From: Pseudomonadota bacterium
GTDB taxonomy: Bacteria; Pseudomonadota; Alphaproteobacteria; UBA828; JAPUJA01
Direction of reading: 5' to 3'
Assembly: GCA_027296525.1 (NCBI GenBank)
Contig: JAPUJA010000238.1
Span: 1 to 16,716 of the forward strand
DNA length: 16,716 bases
Part shown: piece by piece, positions 1 through 7,294 of the stretch
Layout: the number at the start of each line of letters is the position of its first letter
Numbering within the stretch: position 1 is the stretch's first letter
Notes under the pieces: model-generated
Database searches by the model: none
The model's input: only the letters and a program-made list of their open reading frames with translations
What the model was told of the DNA's origin: nothing
Made by a program: the position numbers and the translations under genes

Positions 1-2
1 CC

Positions 3-515
3 GCGAGCACCGCAACCTCGGTCATGCTGATCGGTTTCGCCTGCGGCTCGCCACTCGCAGGCTGGCTTTCGCAAAAACTCCAGCGGCGAAAGATGCCTTT
101 CACCGTGGGCTTCTTCATCGCGCTGGTGGGCTGGCTCGCGCTGCTCGTTCCCGATCCCTTGCCGCTGCCCGCCGTCTATTTGCTGTTTCTCGCGATCGGT
201 ATCGGGAGCAGCGTCGGGATATTGGGCTTCGTGATTGCGCGCGAGCGCGTCGGCGCCGAGCTTAGCGGCTCGGCCTCGGCGATCATCAACACCTGCATCA
301 TGGGCGCGGGCGCGTTGTTCCAATATATGATCGGCGCGCTGCTCGACCTGGCTTGGGACGGACGAATGGAGGCCGGCATCCCTGCCTATTCCCCGGACAA
401 TTACCAGATGGCCCTTCTGACCCTTCCCGCCGCCGTCGCCATCGCCTTCGGGGCGGCGCTTCTCGTGCGTGAGACCTTCCCGGGCCGAGGCACCGGCTGC
501 GACGGGGTGATGTGA
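3..515 (+). CDS. MFS transporter, C-terminal part (5' end outside window)
   Basis: This is the C-terminal part of a major facilitator superfamily permease; the reading frame is open from the window edge, so the start lies upstream. The visible 171 residues contain several hydrophobic helices. An MFS-type cytoplasmic loop (GWLSQKLQRRKMPF) links two of the first visible helices. A later Gly/Ala-rich helix (SASAIINTCIMGAGALFQYM) is typical of the second half of the fold, and the protein ends in a short charged tail after the last helix. It would be an inner-membrane secondary transporter. The stop codon overlaps the start of the glycerate kinase gene by a few bases, so the two are probably co-transcribed. 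Known tartrate-utilisation (ttu) loci also place an MFS permease with a TtuD-type protein and a pyruvate kinase, so the substrate may be a small hydroxy acid such as glycerate or tartrate. That substrate is inference only; the family assignment is firm. Confidence 0.85.
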   Translation, partial: ASTATSVMLIGFACGSPLAGWLSQKLQRRKMPFTVGFFIALVGWLALLVPDPLPLPAVYLLFLAIGIGSSVGILGFVIARERVGAELSGSASAIINTCIMGAGALFQYMIGALLDLAWDGRMEAGIPAYSPDNYQMALLTLPAAVAIAFGAALLVRETFPGRGTGCDGVM

Positions 516-1771
516 TGGACAGGCGGCTCATGGCCCTGTTCGAGGCGGCGCTCGATGCCGCCCGTGCCGAGCACTGCGTCCCGCGCCATCTGCCCGAAGC
601 GCCCGCCGGGCGCACCGTCGTGGTGGGCGCCGGCAAGGCGGTCGCGGCGATGGCCAAGGCGGTCGAGGATCACTGGCCGGGTCCGCTCGAGGGCCTCGTG
701 GTCACGCGCTACGGGCACGGCATCGCGACCCGGCGGATCGAGGTCGTCGAGGCGGGCCATCCGGTTCCGGACGCCGAAGGCATCGCCGCCGCCCGGCGCA
801 TCGTCGAGCTTCTCGAGGGCTTGGGTAAGGACGATCTCGCGCTTCTGCTGGTCTCGGGCGGCGGCTCGGCGCTCCTGTCACTGCCGGCGCCGGGATTGAC
901 CCTCGAAGATAAGCAGGTGCTGACCACGGAGCTGCTGCGCGCGGGCGCCACGATCCACGAGATCAACACCGTCCGAAAGCATCTCTCGGCCGTCAAAGGC
1001 GGGCGCCTGGCGCTCCGGGCCCATCCGGCGAGGCTCGTGAGCCTCATGATCTCGGACGTCGCGGGCGACGACCCCACGGTCATCGCCTCGGGTCCCGGGG
1101 TCGCGGACCCGACGACCTTCGCGGACGCCCGCGCCGTGCTCGCGAAATACCGCATCGGCGCGCCTCCCGCGATCGCGCTCCACCTTGCGGGCGCCGGTGA
1201 GGAGACGCCGAAGCCGGGCGATCCGCGCCTCGCTTCGGCCGAGACGCGGCTCATCGCGACCCCCTCCATGGTCTTCGCGGCTGCCGCCGAGAGGGCGGAG
1301 AAAGAGGGCCTCTCAGCCGTCCTCTTGGGCGACGAGCTGGAAGGCGAAGCGCGCGCTCTGGCGCGAGCTCACGGGGCGCGGGCGCTCGAATATCGGCGCG
1401 ATCCGAGGGCGCAAACAAAGCCCCGGGTCCTGCTCTCGGGCGGCGAGACCACCGTAACTCTCACAGGCCCCGGCCGGGGCGGCCCGAACGCCGAGTATCT
1501 GCTCGCGCTCGCGCTCGCGCTCGACGGCGCGGCGGGGATTCATGCGCTCGCGTGCGATACCGACGGCATCGACGGCAGCGAGGACAATGCAGGCGCGGTG
1601 ATCGCTCCGGATACCCTTGCGCGCGCGCGCGCTCACGGGCTAAATGCCGCCGAGCACCTGGCGCGAAACGATTCCTACGGGTTCTTCAGCGCGCTCGGTG
1701 ACCTCGTCGTCACCGGACCGACCCTGACCAACGTCAACGACTTCCGTGCGATCCTGATCGAGCCGCTCTAG
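512..1771 (+). CDS. gckA: Glycerate 2-kinase, GckA/TtuD (MOFRL) family
   Basis: This 419-residue protein is of the usual length for class II glycerate kinases (DUF4147 + MOFRL), which phosphorylate D-glycerate with ATP to 2-phosphoglycerate in the cytoplasm. Older literature calls some members hydroxypyruvate reductase TtuD. Visible family motifs are VVVGAGKA (about 36-43), LLVSGGGSALLSLPAPG (about 112-128), INTVRKHLSAVKGGRLA (151-167) and SDVAGDDPTVIASGP (181-195). The C-terminal MOFRL region contains LLSGGETTVT, then GRGGPNAEYLLALAL, DTDGIDGSEDNAGAV and the end motif TGPTLTNVNDFRAILI. The start may be GTG at 512 or ATG at 515; both overlap the upstream permease stop, which suggests translational coupling. 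Pyruvate kinase follows after about 32 bp. GckA makes 2-phosphoglycerate, enolase would make PEP, and pyruvate kinase would use it, so the gene order follows the chemistry. Confidence 0.93.
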   Translation: MMDRRLMALFEAALDAARAEHCVPRHLPEAPAGRTVVVGAGKAVAAMAKAVEDHWPGPLEGLVVTRYGHGIATRRIEVVEAGHPVPDAEGIAAARRIVELLEGLGKDDLALLLVSGGGSALLSLPAPGLTLEDKQVLTTELLRAGATIHEINTVRKHLSAVKGGRLALRAHPARLVSLMISDVAGDDPTVIASGPGVADPTTFADARAVLAKYRIGAPPAIALHLAGAGEETPKPGDPRLASAETRLIATPSMVFAAAAERAEKEGLSAVLLGDELEGEARALARAHGARALEYRRDPRAQTKPRVLLSGGETTVTLTGPGRGGPNAEYLLALALALDGAAGIHALACDTDGIDGSEDNAGAVIAPDTLARARAHGLNAAEHLARNDSYGFFSALGDLVVTGPTLTNVNDFRAILIEPL

Positions 1772-1803
1772 AAACCCCCGGCGAGGCGCTCTAAGCTCTG
1801 CCC

Positions 1804-3216
1804 ATGCCGCACATTCGCAACGCCAAGATCATCGCCACGCTCGGCCCCGCAAGCTCCACGCCCGAAGCGATCCGGGGGCTGTTCGAGGCGGGCGCCGACG
1901 TCTTTCGTCTGAACTTCAGCCACGGCGAGCCCCGGGAACATGCGGAGAGCACCGCCGTGATCCGCGAACTCGAGAAGAACACGGGCCGGCCGATCGGCGT
2001 GCTCATGGACCTGCAAGGCCCGAAGCTGCGGATTGGCGCGTTCCGGGACGGAAAAATCGCGCTCGCGGAGGGCGCACCCTTTCGCCTCGACCTCTCGTCC
2101 GAACCGGGCGATGCGACGCGCGCCTCCCTGCCGCATCCCGAACTGTTCAGCGCGTTGGGTGCGAACATGGACCTGCTGCTCGATGACGGGCGGATACGAC
2201 TCACCATCCGCGAGCGCGGCGAGGACTTCGCCGAAACCGTCGTTGTGACCGGCGGGGAACTCTCCGATCACAAGGGCGTCAACCTGCCGGGTGTGGCCCT
2301 GCCGGTGCGCGCGCTGACCGAGAAGGATGCGCGCGACCTCGATTTCGGTTTGACGTTGGGGGTCGATTGGGTCGCCCTCTCCTTCGTCCAGCGGCCCGAG
2401 GACGTGGCGGAGGTGCGCGAGCGGATCGCGGGGCGCGCCGCCCTCATGAGCAAGATCGAGAAGCCCGCGGCGCTCGAACGGCTCGACGAGATCATCGCGC
2501 TTTCCGATGGCATCATGGTGGCGCGCGGCGACCTCGGCGTCGAGCTCGCGCCCGAGGAGGTGCCCGGCGTCCAGAAACGGATCCTGCGCGCGGCCCGGCG
2601 CGCGGGCAAGCCGGTCGTCATCGCGACCCAGATGCTCGAATCCATGATCTGGGCTCCCGCGCCGACCCGCGCCGAAGCCTCCGACGTCGCCACCGCCGTC
2701 TATGACGGGGCCGACGCGTTGATGCTGTCCGCCGAGTCCGCGAGCGGCAAACATCCCCGCGGCGCCGTCGAGATGATGAACCGCATCATCGAGAAAGTCG
2801 AACAAGACCCGCTCTATCGCAGCCTGATCATGGCCGAAGGCCAGGTGCCCGAGGAAACCACGGCGGACGCGATTACGCTCGCGGCCAAACAGGTCGCCAA
2901 GACGATCAAGGCGCGCGCCATCGTGAGCTACACGACATCGGGCTCGACCGCCGTGCGCGCCTCGCGGGTTCGGCCCGAGGTCCCGATCGTCGTGCTCACC
3001 CCCTCGCTCGCGACCGCCCGGCGGCTCGCCACCGTCTGGGGCGTGCATTGCGTGCACACCGAGGACGCCACCGACTTCGACGACATGACCGCGAAGGCGA
3101 TCGCGACCGCGCGGGACCTCGGCTTCGCCGAGACGGGCGAAAGCATCGTGACGACCGCGGGCGTTCCCTTCGGCACGCCCGGCACGACCAACGTACTGCG
3201 AATCGCCATCGTCTGA
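1804..3216 (+). CDS. pyk: Pyruvate kinase
   Basis: This 470-residue protein is a full-length pyruvate kinase (PEP + ADP to pyruvate + ATP). The N-terminal motif KIIATLGPASS (8-18) and RLNFSHGE (35-42) are present, followed by MDLQGPKLRIG (68-78) leading into the B domain. The active-site segment is SKIEKPAALERLDEI (216-230), with the catalytic Lys of the family (K217) and a metal-binding Glu (E219). It is followed by DGIMVARGDLGVELAPEEVP (235-254) with metal-binding Asp243. The signature ATQMLESMI (274-282) and DGADALMLSAESASGKHP (301-318) complete the barrel. The C-terminal regulatory domain runs from about 350 to the end, with TTSGSTAVRASRVRP (377-391). The gene lies 32 bp after gckA with only a weak GGCGAGG-like ribosome site. 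In ttu loci this position is held by a dedicated pyruvate kinase (ttuE). It may therefore be a pathway-specific copy, but the sequence alone cannot exclude the sole housekeeping enzyme. It converges on the next gene with a 20-bp gap that holds no obvious terminator. Confidence 0.97.
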   Translation: MPHIRNAKIIATLGPASSTPEAIRGLFEAGADVFRLNFSHGEPREHAESTAVIRELEKNTGRPIGVLMDLQGPKLRIGAFRDGKIALAEGAPFRLDLSSEPGDATRASLPHPELFSALGANMDLLLDDGRIRLTIRERGEDFAETVVVTGGELSDHKGVNLPGVALPVRALTEKDARDLDFGLTLGVDWVALSFVQRPEDVAEVRERIAGRAALMSKIEKPAALERLDEIIALSDGIMVARGDLGVELAPEEVPGVQKRILRAARRAGKPVVIATQMLESMIWAPAPTRAEASDVATAVYDGADALMLSAESASGKHPRGAVEMMNRIIEKVEQDPLYRSLIMAEGQVPEETTADAITLAAKQVAKTIKARAIVSYTTSGSTAVRASRVRPEVPIVVLTPSLATARRLATVWGVHCVHTEDATDFDDMTAKAIATARDLGFAETGESIVTTAGVPFGTPGTTNVLRIAIV

Positions 3217-3236
3217 TCGGATCCCGCGACGACGCG

Positions 3237-4043
3237 CTAGCCCGTATCGAGCTCCGAACTCAGCAGATCGGAGACCACCATGCAGCCCGGCGAGTGGGTG
3301 ATGCAAAAGGGCAACGCCGCGCGCTCGAGGGCGACCTGCGGGGTCACGCCGCAGGCCCAGAAGACCGGCATCTCGCCCTCATGGAGCGCCACGGGATCGC
3401 CGAAATCGGGCTGGCCGAGGTCCGCGATGCCGATCGCTTGCGGATCGCCGTAATGGACCGGCTCGCCGTGAGCCAACGGGAAACGTGCGGTGATCGCCGC
3501 CGCTCGTTCGGCGTCGGCCGGCATCAGCGGGCGCATCGAGACGACCATCCGGCCGGCGAACGGCCCGGCGGGAGTCGTGTCGATATTGCTGACATACATG
3601 GAAACCCGCACGCCCATCTCGACATGACGAAGCGGCAGCCCCGCCGCCGCGAGCGCCTGCTCGAAAGTGAAGGAACAGCCCAGCACGAAGGTGACGAGAT
3701 CGTCCCGCCAGAGATCCGAAACCGCGACCGGTTCGTCGACGAGCCGGCCGTCACGGTAGACGCGATAGCGCGGCAAGTCCGTTCGGACGTCGAAATCCTC
3801 CGCGAGGGTGGGGAGACCGGGATCGCCGAGGCCTGAGATCGCCAGCAGTGGACAGGGGCGCGGATTGCGCTCGCAATAGATTGCGAAATCTTGTGCGTGT
3901 TGGGCCGGCAGGACGACCAGATTGCCTTGCACATAGCCGGGCGCGAGGCCCGACGTCGGCCCGACATGCCGGCCCGAGCGGATCGCGCGGCGGATCGCGG
4001 CGGGCGATGACGCCGGGCCGAACTCCTCAGCCATCCGGGTCAT
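3237..4043 (-). CDS. DUF1445 / D-glutamate cyclase-family protein (putative hydro-lyase)
   Basis: This 268-residue protein has the length and motifs of the DUF1445 (YcsI/UPF0317) family, annotated as putative hydro-lyases and related to the mammalian D-glutamate cyclase that interconverts D-glutamate and 5-oxo-D-proline. Visible motifs are TSGLAPGYVQGNLVVLP (30-46), a hydrophobic FVLGCSFTFEQAL (119-131) with the family's Gly-Cys-Ser, then NIDTTPAGPFAGRMVVSMRP in mid-protein. The C-terminal half has IGIADLGQPDFGD, GEMPVFWACGVTPQ and ITHSPGCMVVSDL. No signal peptide is seen, so it is probably cytoplasmic. The chosen start is the first ATG; a second ATG lies three codons later. It is the last gene of the minus-strand glycolate oxidase block, 67 bp after the TPR gene, and may be co-transcribed with it. 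The more usual 5-oxoprolinase and KipI/LamB-type partners are absent here. The family is certain; the reaction in this organism is not. Confidence 0.9.
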   Translation of the reverse strand: MTRMAEEFGPASSPAAIRRAIRSGRHVGPTSGLAPGYVQGNLVVLPAQHAQDFAIYCERNPRPCPLLAISGLGDPGLPTLAEDFDVRTDLPRYRVYRDGRLVDEPVAVSDLWRDDLVTFVLGCSFTFEQALAAAGLPLRHVEMGVRVSMYVSNIDTTPAGPFAGRMVVSMRPLMPADAERAAAITARFPLAHGEPVHYGDPQAIGIADLGQPDFGDPVALHEGEMPVFWACGVTPQVALERAALPFCITHSPGCMVVSDLLSSELDTG

Positions 4044-4110
4044 ATCGCGAAGGATGCGGCGCTCGAGCCCGTTTTGGCAAGGACCCGCAAATTGGCGCGC
4101 GCCGGTCGGC

Positions 4111-4668
4111 TCAGGCCCCGATCCCCTTGAGTTTTTCCGTCAACTTCCGGACGTAGGATTTGGGGCCCGGCATGTGGGGGTTGACCTCCAGCGCCTTCTC
4201 GAACGCGTGCAGCGCCTCTTCCTCTCTCTTCATGCCGAGATAAACCAGACCGAGGCCCGACAAGGCGCCGAAGTGGCGCGGTTCGAGCGCCAGGGTCTGT
4301 TGGATGTCGTAGATCGACTCCTCGTAGTTGCCCATGAGGTAGTGAAGCGTCGCGCGCTTGTTCCACGCCTCCGACATGCCGGGCGCCAGCTCGACCGCCA
4401 TGTTGAAACTGACGAGCGCCTGCTCGAAAGACCCGGTCGCCATCGCTTGGGTACCGTTTGCAAGCAGCTCTTGAACGCGCGAATCATCGATCGCGCCCCA
4501 GATCTGCCAGATATTGAACTCGATTTCGCGGGCCTGCGCCTGGCTGAGATCAACGGATTGGAGCCTGTCGAAGAGTGGATTGAGTCTGAGATCACCTTGA
4601 TCGGCCATGACGGTGGCCGCCATGCTCAGACAACAGACGCCCGCAAAGGCCAAAAGGAATCGCCGCAT
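4111..4668 (-). CDS. Secreted tetratricopeptide-repeat protein
   Basis: This 185-residue protein starts with a clear Sec signal peptide, MRRFLLAFAGVCCLSMAATVMA, probably cut after the Ala before DQGDLRL, so it should be periplasmic. An upstream in-frame start at 4797 is less likely: it would bury the signal peptide behind 43 Arg-rich residues and overlap the end of glcF. A linker with IEFNIWQIWGAIDD (about residues 49-62) is followed by three TPR units, at roughly 66-99, 100-133 and 134-167. Recognisable repeat cores are GSFEQALVSFNMAVELAPG, GNYEESIYDIQQTLALEP and REEEALHAFEKALEVNP. The pattern WNKRATLHYLMG...PRHFGALSGLGL is typical of a widespread alphaproteobacterial periplasmic TPR family of unknown role. 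It lies 58 bp after the glcF stop on the same strand. A protein-protein interaction role is inferred from the repeats; no enzyme domain is present. Confidence 0.85.
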   Translation of the reverse strand: MRRFLLAFAGVCCLSMAATVMADQGDLRLNPLFDRLQSVDLSQAQAREIEFNIWQIWGAIDDSRVQELLANGTQAMATGSFEQALVSFNMAVELAPGMSEAWNKRATLHYLMGNYEESIYDIQQTLALEPRHFGALSGLGLVYLGMKREEEALHAFEKALEVNPHMPGPKSYVRKLTEKLKGIGA

Positions 4669-4726
4669 GAGAATGATTCTAGGCCGCGACGGCGCGCGTG
4701 CCAAGTCGAAGACGTTTCGGCCTCGT

Positions 4727-6052
4727 TCAATTCTGCTTGTGCGTGGTCGGCGACGCGCGCTCGATGCCAGCCAAGGCGATCGGAACCGGACCGCCACCGG
4801 CCCAATCCAGAAGCTCCACCACGTGCAGAACCGGAACGCGCGCCGCGCCTGAGATTTGGATGAGGCAACCGATATTTCCCGTGGCGACGACGTCGGGCGA
4901 GACGCTCTCGATATGGCCGACCTTGCGGTCGCGAAGCGCGCGGGCGAGGGAAGGTTGCAGCAGATTGTAGCTCCCCGCCGAACCGCAACAGAGGTGCCCC
5001 TCTGGGATGTCGATGACCTTGAATCCCGCTTGTTGAAGAAGCGCCTTGGGTTGCTCCGAGACGCCTTGACCGTGCTGCAACGAGCAGGCCGACTGGTAGG
5101 CGACCGTGAGCGGCGCGCGCGCGTGCGTTTCGCCGACCTCCAGGGTGGCGAGCAGCTCGCTCACATCCCGCGTCAATTTCGCGATCCGCTCCGCCTTCGC
5201 CGCCCATTCGGGCTCGCCGCGAAGCAGGAAGCCGTAGTCCTTGAGCATCGTGCCGCAGCCCGAGGCGTTCACGATCACCGCGTCGAGGCCCCCGCCTTCG
5301 ATCTCTCGCGTCCACGCGTCGATGTTCCGCTTGGCCCATCGCCGCGCCTCCTGCCCTTGGCCGAGATGGTGGTTGAGCGCGCCGCAGCACCCGCCGCCTT
5401 CGGCCAACACGACCTCGCAGCCGTTGCGGTTAAGCAGCCGGATGGTCGCGGCGTTGATCTGAGGGGCCAGCACCTGTTGCACGCAGCCGGCGAGCAGCGC
5501 GACACGCATCCGCCGCTCACTTTCCGCGGGAAAAACGCTGCGCCGATCGTGAATTTTCGGCGATGACGGAACCGATGGCGCGAGCGCCGCCAGATTTCGA
5601 AGCGCGTCGGGAAGGGCCGCCGAAAGGGCCCGAATCAGCGGCACGCCAAGGAGCGCCAGACGAAAGAGGCGCGGCCTCGGAAGCAAGCGCCCCAGCATTC
5701 CTCGGAACATCCGCTCGCCGAGCGGACGGCGGAAGGTTTTCTCGACATGCTGGCGCGCGAAATCGATCAGATGCATGTAGTCGACATCCGCCGGACAGGT
5801 GGTCATGCAGCCGAGACAAGAGAGACAGCGATCGAGATGCGTCACCACCTGAGGCGACGCCGGCCGCGCGTTCTCGAGCATATCCATGATCAGGTAGATC
5901 CGGCCGCGCGGACTGTCGAGCTCATCGCCGCGGAGCAGGAAGGTCGGGCAGGTCGCCGTGCACAGGCCGCAATGGACGCAGCTTCTTAGGATGCGCTCCA
6001 CGTTCTTGAGCTCGGGATCGGCGAGCTGGGCGATCGAGAAATTCGTCTGCAC
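4727..6052 (-). CDS. glcF: Glycolate oxidase iron-sulfur subunit GlcF
   Basis: GlcF is the iron-sulfur electron-transfer subunit of the glycolate oxidase complex, which oxidises glycolate to glyoxylate and passes electrons to the respiratory chain. Two ferredoxin-type cluster motifs are present near the N-terminus: CVHCGLCTATCP (25-36) and CLSCLGCMTTCP (76-87). Two CCG (DUF3400-type) domains follow: the first with LLAGCVQQVLAPQ (187-199), EGGGCCGALNHH (218-229) and NASGCGTML (262-270); the second with YQSACSLQHGQG (319-330), LCCGSAGSYN (354-363) and TGNIGCLIQI (391-400). The 441-residue length fits the family (about 410-440). It is the third gene of glcDEF, 18 bp after the glcE stop. All expected cysteines are present, so the subunit looks functional. 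Confidence 0.96.
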   Translation of the reverse strand: MQTNFSIAQLADPELKNVERILRSCVHCGLCTATCPTFLLRGDELDSPRGRIYLIMDMLENARPASPQVVTHLDRCLSCLGCMTTCPADVDYMHLIDFARQHVEKTFRRPLGERMFRGMLGRLLPRPRLFRLALLGVPLIRALSAALPDALRNLAALAPSVPSSPKIHDRRSVFPAESERRMRVALLAGCVQQVLAPQINAATIRLLNRNGCEVVLAEGGGCCGALNHHLGQGQEARRWAKRNIDAWTREIEGGGLDAVIVNASGCGTMLKDYGFLLRGEPEWAAKAERIAKLTRDVSELLATLEVGETHARAPLTVAYQSACSLQHGQGVSEQPKALLQQAGFKVIDIPEGHLCCGSAGSYNLLQPSLARALRDRKVGHIESVSPDVVATGNIGCLIQISGAARVPVLHVVELLDWAGGGPVPIALAGIERASPTTHKQN

Positions 6053-6070
6053 GGGGCCCGTCCGTCGCGC

Positions 6071-7294
6071 TCAGACGCCGTTATACATACGGCCTGGATT
6101 GAGCACATGGCACGGATCGAAGCTCTGCTTCGTCCGCGCCGTGAGCGCCGCGAGCGCGTCGTCTTGCGGCTGGAACACGGGAACGCTCCGCCGAACCGTC
6201 TCGGGCGCCCGAACCAAGAGGGCGTGGCCGCCGGCCTTCCCGAGCGCGCCGCGCACCCCGGGCTCGCCCGCGTCCTCAGCCCCTTCGACGGAAAGCCAGA
6301 TGAGGCCCCCGGCCCAATCGTAGTAAGGACGGGCCCCAAGCTTCTCCGGCAGGCGCGCGACCAGGACCGCCGCCTCGGCCGGCGGCACGCACAGGCGCCA
6401 GACCGCCCGCTCCGGTTCGTCCGCGAAATAGGCCAGATCACGTATCTCACGCCAAAGGAGCGCCGAGTTTTGCCCGTGCAGCTCCTCGAGCGGCCCGGTC
6501 CCATTGAAGGCCTCCCGCAACGCGCCGCACCGCGCCAAAACCGACGGGCCGAAGCCTTCGACGCGCAGCGCCGTGACCGCTGCGTTCGCGCCCGACAGAT
6601 AAGCGACCCTCGAGCGGGCGGCGAGAGAGGCCGGAAGATGCGCGGCGCCCGACACTTCATGGGAGCTGTGCATGGCGCGCGCGAGCGCCTCGATGGCCTC
6701 GCCGTCCGATAGACCGAAGATCAGGACGGTGCGCGTCTTCTCGGGCGCCGGTGTGACCTTGATCGTGATCTCGGTCATCACGGCGAGCGTGCCATGGGAG
6801 CCCGCAAGCAGCTTGCAGAGATCGTAGCCCGTGACATTCTTCACCACCCGGCCGCCCGCCTTGAAGACCTCGCCCCGGCCATTCACCGCCTTGACGCCCA
6901 AGAAATGATCGCGCGCGGCAAAGGCCTTCACCCGTCGGGGGCCCGAGAGATTGCAGGCCATGACGCCGCCCAGCGTCGCGCCCCCTTCCGGCAGACCGTA
7001 GAGGGATCCAAGGTCCGGTGGCTCGAAGGCGAGCTGCTGGCCGTGCTCGGCGAGCGCGGCCTCGACCGCCCCGAGCGGGGTCGCCGCCTCGGCGGTGAGC
7101 ACGAGCTCTTCCGGCTCATACGCCTGGAGCCGGGAGAGCCGGGAAACGTCCAGGACGACGTCCGCCGCGACCGGCCGGCCGAGCGAGCGCTTCGTCCCGC
7201 CGGCCCGCACCTCGAGCTTGCGTTCGCCGCCGATCGCCCAGGCAATTGCCTCGCCCACCTCGCCAGGATTGCCCGGAGAAATGACCTCGGCCAT
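6071..7294 (-). CDS. glcE: Glycolate oxidase FAD-binding subunit GlcE
   Basis: This 407-residue protein is the second FAD-binding subunit of glycolate oxidase, shorter than GlcD. It carries a PCMH-type FAD fold: the PP-loop EVRAGGTKRSLGRPV (28-42), then a glycine-rich stretch ATLGGVMACNLSGPRR (106-121). These are followed by KAGGRVVKNVTGYDLCKLLA (145-164) and GSHGTLAVMTEITIKVTP, the usual GlcE signature. The C-terminus FDPCHVLNPGRMY is the short motif that closes many members of the FAD-linked oxidase superfamily. The start codon shares one base with the glcD stop (TGATG arrangement), so translation is very likely coupled. GlcF follows 18 bp downstream. The subunit is thought to act with GlcD and GlcF at the cytoplasmic face of the inner membrane. 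Confidence 0.96.
   Translation of the reverse strand: MAEVISPGNPGEVGEAIAWAIGGERKLEVRAGGTKRSLGRPVAADVVLDVSRLSRLQAYEPEELVLTAEAATPLGAVEAALAEHGQQLAFEPPDLGSLYGLPEGGATLGGVMACNLSGPRRVKAFAARDHFLGVKAVNGRGEVFKAGGRVVKNVTGYDLCKLLAGSHGTLAVMTEITIKVTPAPEKTRTVLIFGLSDGEAIEALARAMHSSHEVSGAAHLPASLAARSRVAYLSGANAAVTALRVEGFGPSVLARCGALREAFNGTGPLEELHGQNSALLWREIRDLAYFADEPERAVWRLCVPPAEAAVLVARLPEKLGARPYYDWAGGLIWLSVEGAEDAGEPGVRGALGKAGGHALLVRAPETVRRSVPVFQPQDDALAALTARTKQSFDPCHVLNPGRMYNGV

Noticed and set aside
1768..3306. 512-codon open frame on the minus strand
   Set aside because: It is antisense to pyruvate kinase, whose motifs are unmistakable. The His/Arg/Gly-rich product has no domain.
4669..4797. 43-residue N-terminal extension of the TPR protein
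   Set aside because: It would place an Arg-rich stretch before a textbook signal peptide and overlap glcF; start at 4668 preferred.
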